NCBI RefSeq assembly: GCF_020165195.1
Contig: NZ_JAIUHR010000009.1
Span: forward strand, 124,001-188,000
Origin: Mesorhizobium sp. CA14
Lineage (GTDB): Bacteria > Pseudomonadota > Alphaproteobacteria > Rhizobiales > Rhizobiaceae
DNA length: 64,000 bases
Reading direction: 5' to 3'
Translations under genes and position numbers: made by a program
The notes under the pieces: model-generated
The model's input: only the letters and a program-made list of their open reading frames with translations
Databases searched by the model: none
What the model was told of the DNA's origin: nothing
Shown here: in pieces, positions 34,517-43,562 of the stretch
Position numbering within the stretch: position 1 is the stretch's first letter
How the letters are laid out: the number at the start of each line of letters is the position of its first letter

Positions 34517-35481
34517 TGAGCGAGGCGACCCTTCACGCAGAACGCGCCGCCGCCTCCGTGAGGCTCGAACGGGCGCTGGTGGTGCTGGGCATCGTGGCGC
34601 TGATCGCCGCGCCCTTCGTCATCTATCCGATCTTCGTCATGAAGATGCTGTGCTTCGCGCTGTTCGCCTGCGCCTTCAACCTCTTGCTCGGCTACACCGG
34701 CCTGCTTTCCTTCGGCCACGCCGCCTTCTTCGGCGGTGCCGCCTATTTCTGCGCCTACGCGGTAAAGGCCTGGGGCTGGCCGCCGGAAGCAGCCATCCTG
34801 CTCGGCACCGCGGGTGCAGCGCTGATGGGCCTCGTCATGGGTTTCCTCGCCATCCGCCGGCAGGGCATCTATTTCTCGATGATCACGCTGGCGCTGGCGC
34901 AGATGTTCTATTTCTTCTGCGTCCAGGCGCCCTTCACCGAAGGCGAGGACGGCATCCAGGGCGTGCCGCGTGGGCATCTCTTCGGCGTCGTCGACCTCGG
35001 CGTCACCATGAACATGTATTTCTTCGTGCTTGCCGTATTCCTGATCGGCGTCTTCGCCGTCTGGCGCATCATCAACTCGCCTTTCGGCATGATCCTGCGT
35101 TCGATCCGGGAGAACGAGAATCGCGCCATTTCGCTAGGCTATTCCGTCGGCCGCTACAAGCTGGCCGCCTTCGTCATGTCGGCAGCGCTTGCCGGCCTTG
35201 CAGGCGCTACCAAGGCGATCGTCTTCCAGTTCGCCACGCTCACCGACGTCACCTGGCAGATGTCGGGTGAGGTGATCCTGATGACGCTGCTGGGCGGCAT
35301 CGGCACCATGGTCGGCCCGGTGGTGGGCGCCGGCCTGGTGGTCGGCCTGGAGAACACGCTGGCCACCTCCGGTTTCCCGGTGACGATCGCCACCGGCCTG
35401 ATCTTCATGATCTGCGTTCTGATTTTTAGACGCGGGATTGTCGGGGAGGTTTATGCACGATGGCTGTCGGGCAAGGGCTAA
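34516..35481 (+). CDS. livM: Branched-chain-type ABC transporter permease (LivM-like)
   Basis: This 321-residue permease has about nine membrane helices with the LivM features FNLLLGYTGLLSFGHAAFFG, TLALAQMFYFF and the ATPase-contact loop RSIRENENRAISLGY. It closes the five-gene importer operon. A hairpin follows the stop. Confidence 0.95.
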   Translation: MSEATLHAERAAASVRLERALVVLGIVALIAAPFVIYPIFVMKMLCFALFACAFNLLLGYTGLLSFGHAAFFGGAAYFCAYAVKAWGWPPEAAILLGTAGAALMGLVMGFLAIRRQGIYFSMITLALAQMFYFFCVQAPFTEGEDGIQGVPRGHLFGVVDLGVTMNMYFFVLAVFLIGVFAVWRIINSPFGMILRSIRENENRAISLGYSVGRYKLAAFVMSAALAGLAGATKAIVFQFATLTDVTWQMSGEVILMTLLGGIGTMVGPVVGAGLVVGLENTLATSGFPVTIATGLIFMICVLIFRRGIVGEVYARWLSGKG

Positions 35482-35528
35482 GTGAGGGGAAGACGCGCCA
35501 TAGCTTCGGCGCCGCGCTTTCCCCTCAC
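35482..35528. terminator. Inverted repeat between livM and the Lrp gene
   Basis: GTGAGGGGAA (35482-35491) pairs with TTTCCCCTCAC (35518-35528), with an inner GGCGC-rich part. It separates convergent genes and probably terminates both; it overlaps the last codon of the regulator. Confidence 0.65.
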
Positions 35529-35998
35529 TCCACCGGCACCTCCAGCCCCACCTTCACCCTGTCCATCGCCACGAAAGTCCGAAACCTTTTGACGTTATTG
35601 TTCTCGAAGAACAGCCGCCTGGTCAGCGCCTCGTAGTCGGCCATTGTCGCGACGGTGACGACGAGGATGAAATCGGCCTCGCCGGTGACGTAGTAGCATT
35701 TCTGCACTTCGGGCACTTCGGCAAAGCCGCGCTTGGCGGCGTCGATCAACTCGGCGCGCTCGCTCTCCACCTCGACCTCTACGAATATGGTGATCGGGTG
35801 GCCGACCTTGGCCGGATCGACCAGTGCGACATTGGCGCGGATGACACCCGTCTCCTCCATGCGCTTGATGCGCCGCTGCACCGCCGGCGCCGAGAGGTTC
35901 ACCTTTTCGCCGATGGCGCGCTGCGGCGTGGCGTTGTCCTTCTGCAGGATGGCGAGGATGGCACGGTCGAAGGCGTCGAGTTCGGGCGAAATGGACAT
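35525..35998 (-). CDS. Lrp/AsnC-family regulator next to diaminopropionate lyase genes
   Basis: This 157-residue protein has the Lrp helix-turn-helix (LDAFDRAILAILQKD, SAPAVQRRIKRMEETGVI) and the RAM ligand-binding domain (GEADFILVVTVATMADYEAL). Such regulators respond to amino acids. It is divergent from the first lyase gene with 107 bp between them, where a motif recurs upstream of the second lyase gene. It therefore probably controls both lyases, perhaps with the importer. The start at 35998 is the first Met with the conserved domain. Confidence 0.94.
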   Translation of the reverse strand: MSISPELDAFDRAILAILQKDNATPQRAIGEKVNLSAPAVQRRIKRMEETGVIRANVALVDPAKVGHPITIFVEVEVESERAELIDAAKRGFAEVPEVQKCYYVTGEADFILVVTVATMADYEALTRRLFFENNNVKRFRTFVAMDRVKVGLEVPVE

Positions 35999-36012
35999 TG
36001 CAGCGTTCCAAA

Positions 36013-36024
36013 CGAAACAAACTT
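36013..36024. promoter_or_regulatory. CGAAACAAACTT box, copy 1
   Basis: The 12-base sequence lies in the divergent gap between the Lrp gene and the first lyase gene. The same 12 bases are at 37445-37456 before the second lyase; CAATCA follows both. It is a candidate site for the Lrp regulator. Confidence 0.4.
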
Positions 36025-36105
36025 GCATTTCAATCAGCAAAACAGAGCGCCTTCCTCACTCAGCCTGCAATAAATTTCAGTCATCAAGACGGAGAAAGCC
36101 GAACC

Positions 36106-37299
36106 ATGTTCCTGCTCAATCGCCACCTGGACTATCGCCAACCGCTGACTGAGGAGGACGCCGCGACGCTTGGGCTCGCCGGCGCCGGGGCGGCCGAGCG
36201 CTTCCTTGCCTCGCGCGACAACCATGCCGAGACGCCGCTGCACGCCCTGCCGGCCGAGCTTGGCATCGGCGCGCTGCACGTCAAGGACGAGGGCAAGCGC
36301 CTCGGCCTCGGCAGCTTCAAGGCGTTGGGCGGCGCCTATGCCGTCATGCATCTGGTGCTGGAGGAGGCAGGCAGGCAGCTCGGCCGCGCCGTCGCGGTCG
36401 AGGACCTGCACAAGCCTGAGATGAAGGCGATCGCCGCGCAGATGACCTTCGCCTGCGCCACCGACGGCAACCACGGACGCTCGGTGGCGCAGGGCGCCGG
36501 CCTCGTCGGCGCACGCTCGGTCATTTTCGTCCATTCGGGCGTCAGCGACGAACGCGTGGCGGCCATCGCCCGCTTCGGCGCCGAGATGGTGCGTGTCGCC
36601 GGCGATTACGACCAGTCGGTCAGGGAAGCCGCCCGCGTCGCCGCCGAGCGCGGCTGGACCGTCGTCTCCGACACGTCCTGGCCGCGCTACGAACGCATCC
36701 CGGGGCTGGTCATGCAGGGCTACACCGTGATCGTGCGCGAAGCGCTGAAGCGCTTGCCTGAGCCGCCCACCCACGTCTTCCTTCAGGCTGGCGTCGGCGG
36801 CTTCGCCGCGGCGGTGGCCGGCCATCTCACCATTGCGCTCGGCGACGCGCGGCCGACCGTGACAGTGGTCGAGCCGAAGCGGGCGGCCTGCGTCTATGAG
36901 ACGGCCAACGCCGGACGTCCGGTCACGATCGCGCACAGCAAGCCGACCGTCATGGCGATGCTCGAATGCTACGAACCGTCCCTGGTCGCCTGGCGCGTTC
37001 TGTCGCGGATCGGCGATGCCTTCATGACCGTGGACGAGGAAGATGCTGTCGCCGTGATGAACCGCATGGCGCGGCCTTCGGGCAATGACCCGGCGATCGT
37101 CTCCGGCGAGAGCGGCGGGGCGGGGCTCGCCGGGCTGATCCGCGCCGTCGGCGACAGGAAGATGCGGGCGGCGCTCGGCCTCGATGGGAACTCCCGCGTG
37201 CTGATCATCAATTCCGAGGGCGCGACCGACCCCGGTCGCTATGGCGAGCTCGTCGGCATGGCGCCGGATGAAGTCCCAAACGCAAGGCTGCCGGCATGA
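36106..37299 (+). CDS. dpaL: Diaminopropionate ammonia-lyase, paralogue 1
   Basis: This 397-residue PLP enzyme of fold type II matches diaminopropionate ammonia-lyase (YgeX/DpaL), which converts 2,3-diaminopropionate to pyruvate and ammonia. The PLP lysine is in LGSFKALGGAYAVM, and ATDGNHGRSVAQGA, the phosphate loop GVGGFAAAVAGH and SGESGGAGLAGL follow. GGAGAAAG precedes the ATG at 36106. It is the first of two tandem copies, divergent from an Lrp gene. Confidence 0.93.
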   Translation: MFLLNRHLDYRQPLTEEDAATLGLAGAGAAERFLASRDNHAETPLHALPAELGIGALHVKDEGKRLGLGSFKALGGAYAVMHLVLEEAGRQLGRAVAVEDLHKPEMKAIAAQMTFACATDGNHGRSVAQGAGLVGARSVIFVHSGVSDERVAAIARFGAEMVRVAGDYDQSVREAARVAAERGWTVVSDTSWPRYERIPGLVMQGYTVIVREALKRLPEPPTHVFLQAGVGGFAAAVAGHLTIALGDARPTVTVVEPKRAACVYETANAGRPVTIAHSKPTVMAMLECYEPSLVAWRVLSRIGDAFMTVDEEDAVAVMNRMARPSGNDPAIVSGESGGAGLAGLIRAVGDRKMRAALGLDGNSRVLIINSEGATDPGRYGELVGMAPDEVPNARLPA

Positions 37300-37444
37300 C
37301 GATCTGACGATCAACGCCGACCGGCTTCCAGATCGCATCGTGGGAGGAACCAGATGGGCGTGCCGCCGGAGGCGAAATACCACCAAAAATAGTCATGTTG
37401 GCTGTATCGGGTCGTCCCGAAGCGAACATCCGGCGACATCCAAT

Positions 37445-37456
37445 CGAAACAAACTT
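37445..37456. promoter_or_regulatory. CGAAACAAACTT box, copy 2
   Basis: It is identical to the box at 36013-36024, here 84 bp upstream of the second lyase gene in a 240-bp gap. That gap therefore probably has its own promoter. Confidence 0.4.
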
Positions 37457-37539
37457 CAATCACTAGCCAATCAAAGCGTCCAGAATCGTGCCCGAATCGC
37501 GCCCGCCAACAGAGTTCAGTGCCTCGCAGGAAGACTAGC

Positions 37540-38736
37540 ATGCTGCTTCTCAACCAACGTCCAGAACACAACCAGCCGTTGGTTGCCGCCGATGCCGAGT
37601 CGCTCGGCATCCCGGGAGGCGAACGCGCCGAGCGTTACCTCAAGGCACGCCACAACCATGCCGAGACGCCGCTGCACGCCTTGCCGGCGTTGGCCGACGA
37701 GCTCGGCATCGCCGCGCTTCACGTCAAGGATGAAGGCCAGCGTCTTGGCCTTGGCAGCTTCAAGGCGCTGGGCGGCGCCTATGCTGTCATGCGGCTGGTG
37801 CTGGAGGAGGCGGGCAAGCGCTTGGGGCGCGCTGTCGATATCGACGAGATCAACGATCCCAAGCTGCGCGCTATCGCCGCTCAGATGACATTCTGCTGCG
37901 CAACCGATGGCAATCATGGCCGTTCGGTGGCGCAGGGGGCCGGCCTCGTCGGTGCGCGTTCGGTGATCTACGTCCATGCTGGCGTAAGCCGCGAGCGTGT
38001 CGCGGCCATCGCCCGCTTCGGCGCCGAGATTGTCGAGGTCGAGGGCGGCTATGACCATGCGGTGCGCGAAGTCGCCCGCGTCGGTGCCGAGCGCGGCTGG
38101 AAGATCATCTCCAACATGTCCTGGCTTGGCTACGAGCGCGTCCCCGGACTGGTCATGCAGGGTTATACGGTGATCGTGCGCGAGACGCTGCGGCGCATGA
38201 TCGAGCCGCCAACGCATGTCTTCCTGCAGGCCGGCGTCGGCGGCTTCGCGGCGGCGATCGCCGGCCACATGGCGGTCATGCTCGGCGAACGGCGGCCGAC
38301 GGCCGTGGTGGTCGAGCCGCGGCGCTCGGCCTGCGTCTATGCTTCGGCCGAGGCCGGACGTCCCGCAACGATCGCAAGTCAGCAGCCGACCGTGATGACG
38401 ATGCTCGAATGCGCCGAGCCGTCCCTCGTCGCCTGGCGCGTGCTGGCGCGCGTCGGCGATGCCTTCATGACGGTGGAAGAAGAGGATGCGGTCGCGGTGA
38501 TGAAGCGGCTGGCGCAGCCCTTGGGCAACGATCCGGCGATCGTCTCCGGCGAGAGCGGCGGGGCAGGCCTAGCCGGGCTGGTCCGCGCCGCGGGCGATAG
38601 GCACATGCGCGCGGCGCTCGGCCTCGATACGCATGCGCGCGTGCTCGTCATCAACTCCGAGGGCGCGACCGACCATGGCCGCTTTGCCGAGCTGGTCGGG
38701 ATGGCGCCGGAAGAAGTGTTCCTGCAGACTGCCTGA
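37540..38736 (+). CDS. Diaminopropionate ammonia-lyase, paralogue 2
   Basis: This 398-residue protein is a close paralogue of the preceding gene, with the same PLP site (LGSFKALGGAYAVM), ATDGNHGRSVAQGA and SGESGGAGLAGL motifs. It differs in a two- to three-residue insertion (ALADELGIAALHVKDE) and at scattered surface positions. The active-site residues I can identify are kept in both, so both should be active, perhaps on different diamino acids or under different control. AGGA precedes the ATG. Confidence 0.92.
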   Translation: MLLLNQRPEHNQPLVAADAESLGIPGGERAERYLKARHNHAETPLHALPALADELGIAALHVKDEGQRLGLGSFKALGGAYAVMRLVLEEAGKRLGRAVDIDEINDPKLRAIAAQMTFCCATDGNHGRSVAQGAGLVGARSVIYVHAGVSRERVAAIARFGAEIVEVEGGYDHAVREVARVGAERGWKIISNMSWLGYERVPGLVMQGYTVIVRETLRRMIEPPTHVFLQAGVGGFAAAIAGHMAVMLGERRPTAVVVEPRRSACVYASAEAGRPATIASQQPTVMTMLECAEPSLVAWRVLARVGDAFMTVEEEDAVAVMKRLAQPLGNDPAIVSGESGGAGLAGLVRAAGDRHMRAALGLDTHARVLVINSEGATDHGRFAELVGMAPEEVFLQTA

Positions 38737-38789
38737 GAGCAATCCGGAAAAAGTTGCGGCGGTGGTGCGAAGAAGGTTGGCGCTGGCCT

Positions 38790-38950
38790 CGTGATGTCGT
38801 CATCATCGGGCTTGACCCGAGGATCCATCCGTGACCGACGTCGTAGGGCGCAACGATGCAGAATTCTTTAGACGTTGCAAGGCCTTAACGTCACGGAATG
38901 AAGTCTGGGGTCTGCGCGTCGCTTCGCTCCCGCTCCGCGCTAGAATGACG
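38790..38950. repeat. Intergenic repeat (family C, inverted relative to 4470-4620)
   Basis: GTCATCATCGGGCTTGACCC and GAGGATCCAT come first, then TCGCTTCGCTCCCGCTCCGC and CTAGAATGACGAG. The same modules appear at 4470-4620 in the other orientation. The rest of the 337-bp gap 38737-39073 shows nothing else. Confidence 0.7.
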
Positions 38951-39073
38951 AGCGCGAAAGGTTTCGCGCCATATCCGCCCGGTCTGACGTCTCATCTTTA
39001 ATGGGGAGCCCCGGTAACCCTTTCTTGTCTGCTTGCATGCAGTATTGCCGGGGCAGGACGGCAAGAACAAAGA

Positions 39074-41191
39074 ATGGCGGACGACGATAAACGCAATGGC
39101 AAGTTCTGGGCGCTGGCGATTGATCGCGCTCATCTCGGCCTGTGGGACTGGAATCTCGCGACCGGCGACTGCTACTATTCGCCGACCTGGTGGCGCATGC
39201 TGGGCTATGCCGAGGGCGAGCTCGCCGACAGTTCCGATCTCTGGCTGAAGCTCACCCATCCCGACGACCGCGAGCGGGCGCTGGCGAGCGGCGACCGCCA
39301 TATCGCCGGTCACACCGAATCCATCGAGACAGAACTGCGCCTGAAGCACCGGGACGGCCACTGGGTCTGGGTGCTCGACCGTGGCGGCATCGTCGAGCGC
39401 GATGCTGAGGGCAAGCCGCTGCGCCTGATGGGCGTGCAGACCGACATCACCAGGCAGAAAGAGGCCGAGGCCGCGCTTGAGCAGGTCAATGTCCGTTTGC
39501 GGCTCGCGCTCGCCGCCAGCGGCACCGGCATCTGGCACTACGACATCGGCACCAACAAGAGCTATTGGGACGCCCGCACCAGGGACATTTTCGGGCTGGT
39601 CAGCGATACCGACGAGGTGACGGCCGAACTCTGGCACACCTATCTCCACCCGGACGACAAGGAGGCCATCGAGCGCGCCCATCTGCCGCCGCCGGGCTCT
39701 GAAAGCGTGACCGCCACGCAATATCGCATAGTCCGGCGTGACGGCCAGGTCCGCCATATCGAATCGCTGGTGCGCTTCATTGCCGGTGTCGGCTCGGCCG
39801 GTCAGATTCTGGGTACCGTGCGCGACGTCACCGAGGAGAAGACGCGCGCCGAGGAGCTTGCCTTCGCCGCGCGTCACGATGCGTTGACCGGGCTACTCAA
39901 CCGTTCGGCCTTCGGCCGGATGCTTGCCGAGAACATCCCCATGGCCGAGCGGCTGCCGCTTGCCGTGTTCTATGTCGACCTCGACTACTTCAAGGCGCTC
40001 AACGACTATGCCGGCCATGCCGCGGGGGACCTGGCGCTGAAGAGCGTCGCGGCGGGAATCCTCGCCAGCCTGCCCGCTTCGGCGCATGCGGCGCGGCTCG
40101 GCGGCGACGAATTCGCGCTTTTGGTGCCGAACTGCAATGACGCTTGCGCCGAGCATCTTGCCCGTGCCGTGCTTGCCGCCGTGCGCAACGCCGATCTTGG
40201 CGCGGCCGTCACCTCGCGCAGGCTTGCCGCCAGCATCGGCGTCGCCTTTGTGCGCGACCGCAACATGAGCGTGGCCGACGCGCTCGCCTGTGCCGACGAT
40301 GCCTGCTACGCCGCCAAGGCCGGCGGTCGTGACCGCTTCGTGGTGTTCTCGCCGGAGACGGCGTCGGGTGTCGGCGGCCTCAACGCCGCGCGGCTGGCGG
40401 CCGACTTGGTCGATGCGATGGAGGACGGCCGGCTGAGGCTGTTCGGTCAGGAAATCCACCGGCTCGGCCAGCCATGGGAAGACAGCCGCCATGTCGAAGT
40501 GCTGGCCAGGCTCGAAGCCCACACCGGCAACATGATCCCGCCCGGCGATTTCGTGCCGGTCGCCGAACGCTTCGGCCTCGCCGCCCGGCTCGACCGCTGG
40601 GTCATCCGCACCGCGCTGACGCGTCATGGCGAGGCGATGCGCGCGGGGGCCATCTCGCTCGACTTCAATTTGTCGGCGCAGACGCTTTCCGATCCGCAGC
40701 TCTGGGAATTCGTCGACGAGGCCATCGCCGGGAGCGGCGCGTCGCCGTCGGCCGTCGGCTTCGAGATTACCGAAACCGCCGCCGTCACCAATTTCGACGC
40801 GGCGGAAGAATTCGTACGCAAGGCGAGGCTCCGCCATTGCCGCGTCAGCCTCGACGACTTCGGCGCCGGCATGAGCTCCTTCGAATATCTCAGGCGCTTT
40901 CCCATCGATGCCATCAAGATCGACGGTTCGTTCGTCGAGCACATCGCCGACAGCCGCTTCGATCGCGAGATCGTCTCGGCGATCACCGGCATCGCCCGCT
41001 CGATGGGCGCCGCGGTCGTGGCCGAAAAGGTTGAGGAAAAGAACGCGCTGGAGATTCTCATGGGCATGGGCGTCGCCTATGGCCAGGGCTATTTCCTGCA
41101 CCGGCCGGAGCCGCTGGAGGCGATCGTGGCGAGAGCCGTAAGCGGCACTGTGTCACCGGCAGGGCCGCATGCCAGGTCGGCACAAAAATAA
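39074..41191 (+). CDS. PAS-PAS-GGDEF-EAL c-di-GMP turnover protein
   Basis: This 705-residue protein has two PAS/PAC domains (about 12-130 and 135-262), a GGDEF domain (about 268-430) and an EAL domain (about 440-690). The cyclase motif is intact (RLGGDEFALL) but the RxxD inhibitory site is absent. In the EAL domain the signature reads EVLAR, and the other metal and catalytic residues are present (NLSAQT, FEITETA, SLDDFGAG, KIDGSF, VAEKVEE, GQGYFLH), so phosphodiesterase activity is likely. No membrane segment is seen. PAS domains probably sense a soluble signal. Confidence 0.94.
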   Translation: MADDDKRNGKFWALAIDRAHLGLWDWNLATGDCYYSPTWWRMLGYAEGELADSSDLWLKLTHPDDRERALASGDRHIAGHTESIETELRLKHRDGHWVWVLDRGGIVERDAEGKPLRLMGVQTDITRQKEAEAALEQVNVRLRLALAASGTGIWHYDIGTNKSYWDARTRDIFGLVSDTDEVTAELWHTYLHPDDKEAIERAHLPPPGSESVTATQYRIVRRDGQVRHIESLVRFIAGVGSAGQILGTVRDVTEEKTRAEELAFAARHDALTGLLNRSAFGRMLAENIPMAERLPLAVFYVDLDYFKALNDYAGHAAGDLALKSVAAGILASLPASAHAARLGGDEFALLVPNCNDACAEHLARAVLAAVRNADLGAAVTSRRLAASIGVAFVRDRNMSVADALACADDACYAAKAGGRDRFVVFSPETASGVGGLNAARLAADLVDAMEDGRLRLFGQEIHRLGQPWEDSRHVEVLARLEAHTGNMIPPGDFVPVAERFGLAARLDRWVIRTALTRHGEAMRAGAISLDFNLSAQTLSDPQLWEFVDEAIAGSGASPSAVGFEITETAAVTNFDAAEEFVRKARLRHCRVSLDDFGAGMSSFEYLRRFPIDAIKIDGSFVEHIADSRFDREIVSAITGIARSMGAAVVAEKVEEKNALEILMGMGVAYGQGYFLHRPEPLEAIVARAVSGTVSPAGPHARSAQK

Positions 41192-41281
41192 GAGGTTCCT
41201 AAAATTGCAATCACTCATTTAAGGGCGCTGTAATCCGGCGCGACGATGATCCGATCTCACAAAACGGATCGGAGCGCGTGG

Positions 41282-41683
41282 ATGAAAACCCTTCCCTTGT
41301 TTGCGGCAACTGCAATCGGCCTGCTCGGCATCTTCGCCACGCAGCCGTCTTATGCGGGCTCCGACAATGGCGGCGGGTTGACGGCGGCGTCCACAGCCGA
41401 CCATGATGACGATCAGGTCAATACATCCAGCGTCGGCGACGACCATGAAGCCGCCGAGAACGACGAGGCCGGGCACAAGGGCGACGGCGCCGCTACCGGC
41501 TCGCATGAAGGCGACCAGGACGGCGATCATCAGGGCGACGATCATGACGGCGACCACGAAGGCGGGGACGGTGCCGGCCATGACGGCGGCGCAGACAGCG
41601 GCGGCCACGACGGTGGCGGCGACAGTGGTGGCCACGATGGCGGCGGGGGAAGCGGCGGCCATGACGGGGGCGGGGACGACTGA
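41282..41683 (+). CDS. Secreted Gly/Asp/His-rich repeat protein
   Basis: This 133-residue protein has a signal peptide (KTLPLFAATAIGLLGIFA, ending PSYAG). The rest is acidic and built of Asp, Gly and His. The last 40 residues repeat GGHDGGGDS with small changes. The composition suggests divalent cation binding outside the cytoplasm; no known domain is seen. The short repeat would be prone to length change. The gene follows the c-di-GMP protein by 90 bp, but a functional link is not shown. Confidence 0.8.
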   Translation: MKTLPLFAATAIGLLGIFATQPSYAGSDNGGGLTAASTADHDDDQVNTSSVGDDHEAAENDEAGHKGDGAATGSHEGDQDGDHQGDDHDGDHEGGDGAGHDGGADSGGHDGGGDSGGHDGGGGSGGHDGGGDD

Positions 41684-41845
41684 GCCTTGGAGGTGATAGA
41701 GCGGCTCATCGTTAAAAGCTGAGCCATCCTTCCATCGAACTCTTAGGACAACTGGCCTTATTGCCTGTGCTCTGCTCGGACATGACGTCTTGGCTCGACC
41801 GTTCGGCGCCCGAACCATGACGGATGGGCGCCTGCGAGACCTGTA

Positions 41846-42349
41846 ATGTCCTCGATCGTCAACACCGCCATTGTGACCCTACAGCCGCAGCGCCTGTTTC
41901 CAACGATCAGGCCGGCAGCCAGCATCCACAGCGCCGTCGGCATCGCTGCTTCGCCGCTCGTGCAGGCGGAGCCCGCGGCCCCAGCATCCAAGTTCCGCCT
42001 CGACAACCTCAACATCACGGCGACGAAGGTTCGACTGATGGAACGCGCGGGCAAGGAGTTTGGCGTCGATCAGACCGACTACGAGTCCGTGTCGTCCTAT
42101 GGGGCGGCGATCAAGAACGCCGTCGAAGCGTTGAAGCGGCAATCTCCGTCGGCGATCGCCGAAATCGAGAGACAGCTTGGCTTGGACCAGCTTGGCGTTT
42201 CTCTCGATACGCTCGTCGACGCGATAGTCGATCCGCGAGGCAGCGACAGCGAAAGGCTGGATGCCGCGTTGAAGCAGCATGCGGGCGGGCCTGGCGAAGG
42301 CGACGCCGCTTCGATCCAGCCGGACGAGCTCGGGCTCTACGGCGGCTGA
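41846..42349 (+). CDS. Hypothetical protein, 167 aa
   Basis: I do not recognise this protein. The first 50 residues are low in charge, and the central part (residues 55-120) is predicted helical with alternating charges (KNAVEALKRQSPSAIAEIER). No signal peptide or membrane helix is convincing. It is convergent with azlD. Confidence 0.65.
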   Translation: MSSIVNTAIVTLQPQRLFPTIRPAASIHSAVGIAASPLVQAEPAAPASKFRLDNLNITATKVRLMERAGKEFGVDQTDYESVSSYGAAIKNAVEALKRQSPSAIAEIERQLGLDQLGVSLDTLVDAIVDPRGSDSERLDAALKQHAGGPGEGDAASIQPDELGLYGG

Positions 42350-42354
42350 GGCAG

Positions 42355-42654
42355 CTAGCCCGTCAGCCACCTCAGTACGCCCGCCGAAGCCACCCCGATC
42401 ACCACCGTCGGCAGCATCGACAGCCTTGACGCGGCAAGCACGGTTATGGCCAGCGCGGTGAGATCGGCCGGGTTCTTCGAGACGAAGTCTGGCGCGATCA
42501 CCGAGATCAGCACGCAGCCGGGTGCCGCCTCCATCACCGCCGTGGCGCGCGGGCCGAGGGTGCGGTTCCTCAGCACCACATAGCCGCCGATGCGGGTCAG
42601 ATATGTCACGCCGGGCATCGCCAAGATGGCGAGCGCGGTCATCGGATCGATCAT
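42355..42654 (-). CDS. azlD: AzlD-family branched-chain amino acid export subunit
   Basis: This 99-residue membrane protein has three to four helices and the AzlD motif TYLTRIGGYVVL near the start. AzlD is the small partner of AzlC in branched-chain amino acid (or azaleucine) export. It overlaps the end of azlC by four bases, so both are co-translated. Confidence 0.92.
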   Translation of the reverse strand: MIDPMTALAILAMPGVTYLTRIGGYVVLRNRTLGPRATAVMEAAPGCVLISVIAPDFVSKNPADLTALAITVLAASRLSMLPTVVIGVASAGVLRWLTG

Positions 42655-43394
42655 TTGTCACCTGCCAGAAACCAGGCGGCCACCAAGCCGGACAACGCGC
42701 CGGCCGCCACATACCAGGCGCCGGGCACGACGAGATAGGTGAGCGCCGCCACCGCCAGGCTGGCGAGCCAAGGCCGGGCCGCTGCCAAACCCCTCCACAT
42801 GCCGCGAAGCAGCACCAGGAAGACGGCCGGGAAGGCCATCGCGAAACCGTATGTCTCGACGTCGCCAAGCACCGGGCCGAGTGCTGCGCCGCAGGTCGTG
42901 AACGCCACCCAGGCGAGATAGAAGGGCAGGCCGGCGCCTAGATAAAAAGGCAGGCTGAAGGCCGGCCGCATGCCGGCGGCGGCACGGCGCTGCGCGTCGG
43001 CGAGTCCTACCGCCCAGCTCTCGTCGCACATCAGGAACAGCGCAGGGAACACCTTTCGCTTCGGCAGGTGCTTGATGAACGGCGCGAGTGCGGCGCCCAT
43101 CAGGAAATGCCGGCTGTTGACCAGCAGCGTGATGGCGGCGATCAACAGGATATGCGGCGGCGAGGTCCAGAGCTGGATTGCGGCGAATTCCGAGCCGCCG
43201 GCGAAGTTGAGGCCGGTCATCAGCGGCACCTCGACGACAGAAAGGCCTTTCTGCGCTGCCTGCGCGCCGAGGACCAGCGCGTAGGGGATGATGCCGAGCA
43301 GCACCGGCGTCGAGGCGGCAAGCCCGCGCCGGAGCTCGGCGCCGCGGCCGTTGCCGGTTTGCTCCCCGGCGAGGGCGATCTCGGAAACGCTCAT
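42651..43394 (-). CDS. azlC: AzlC-family branched-chain amino acid export subunit
   Basis: This 247-residue membrane protein has the AzlC pattern GLAASTPVLLGIIPYALVLG, FAGGSEFAAIQLW, LLVNSRHFLMGAALAP and FLMCDESWAVGLAD. The ATG at 43394 fits the family length; the open frame extends upstream into the regulator's promoter region. It is divergent from an Lrp regulator, the usual azl arrangement. Confidence 0.92.
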   Translation of the reverse strand: MSVSEIALAGEQTGNGRGAELRRGLAASTPVLLGIIPYALVLGAQAAQKGLSVVEVPLMTGLNFAGGSEFAAIQLWTSPPHILLIAAITLLVNSRHFLMGAALAPFIKHLPKRKVFPALFLMCDESWAVGLADAQRRAAAGMRPAFSLPFYLGAGLPFYLAWVAFTTCGAALGPVLGDVETYGFAMAFPAVFLVLLRGMWRGLAAARPWLASLAVAALTYLVVPGAWYVAAGALSGLVAAWFLAGDK

Positions 43395-43562
43395 GGCTTT
43401 GCTTTCGGCTGGCTTTGCGGCCACCGTTCTCCCGGTCGGTTGTGGGTTGTCGATGGCCGGACAATAGCCGAAACGCCTGGCAATCGGGTTGCGAAGATGC
43501 GCCATTTTTGCCAGAATTTGGTATCAGATAGCACAATTAGGAAAAGATTGGAATCGGGAGCT

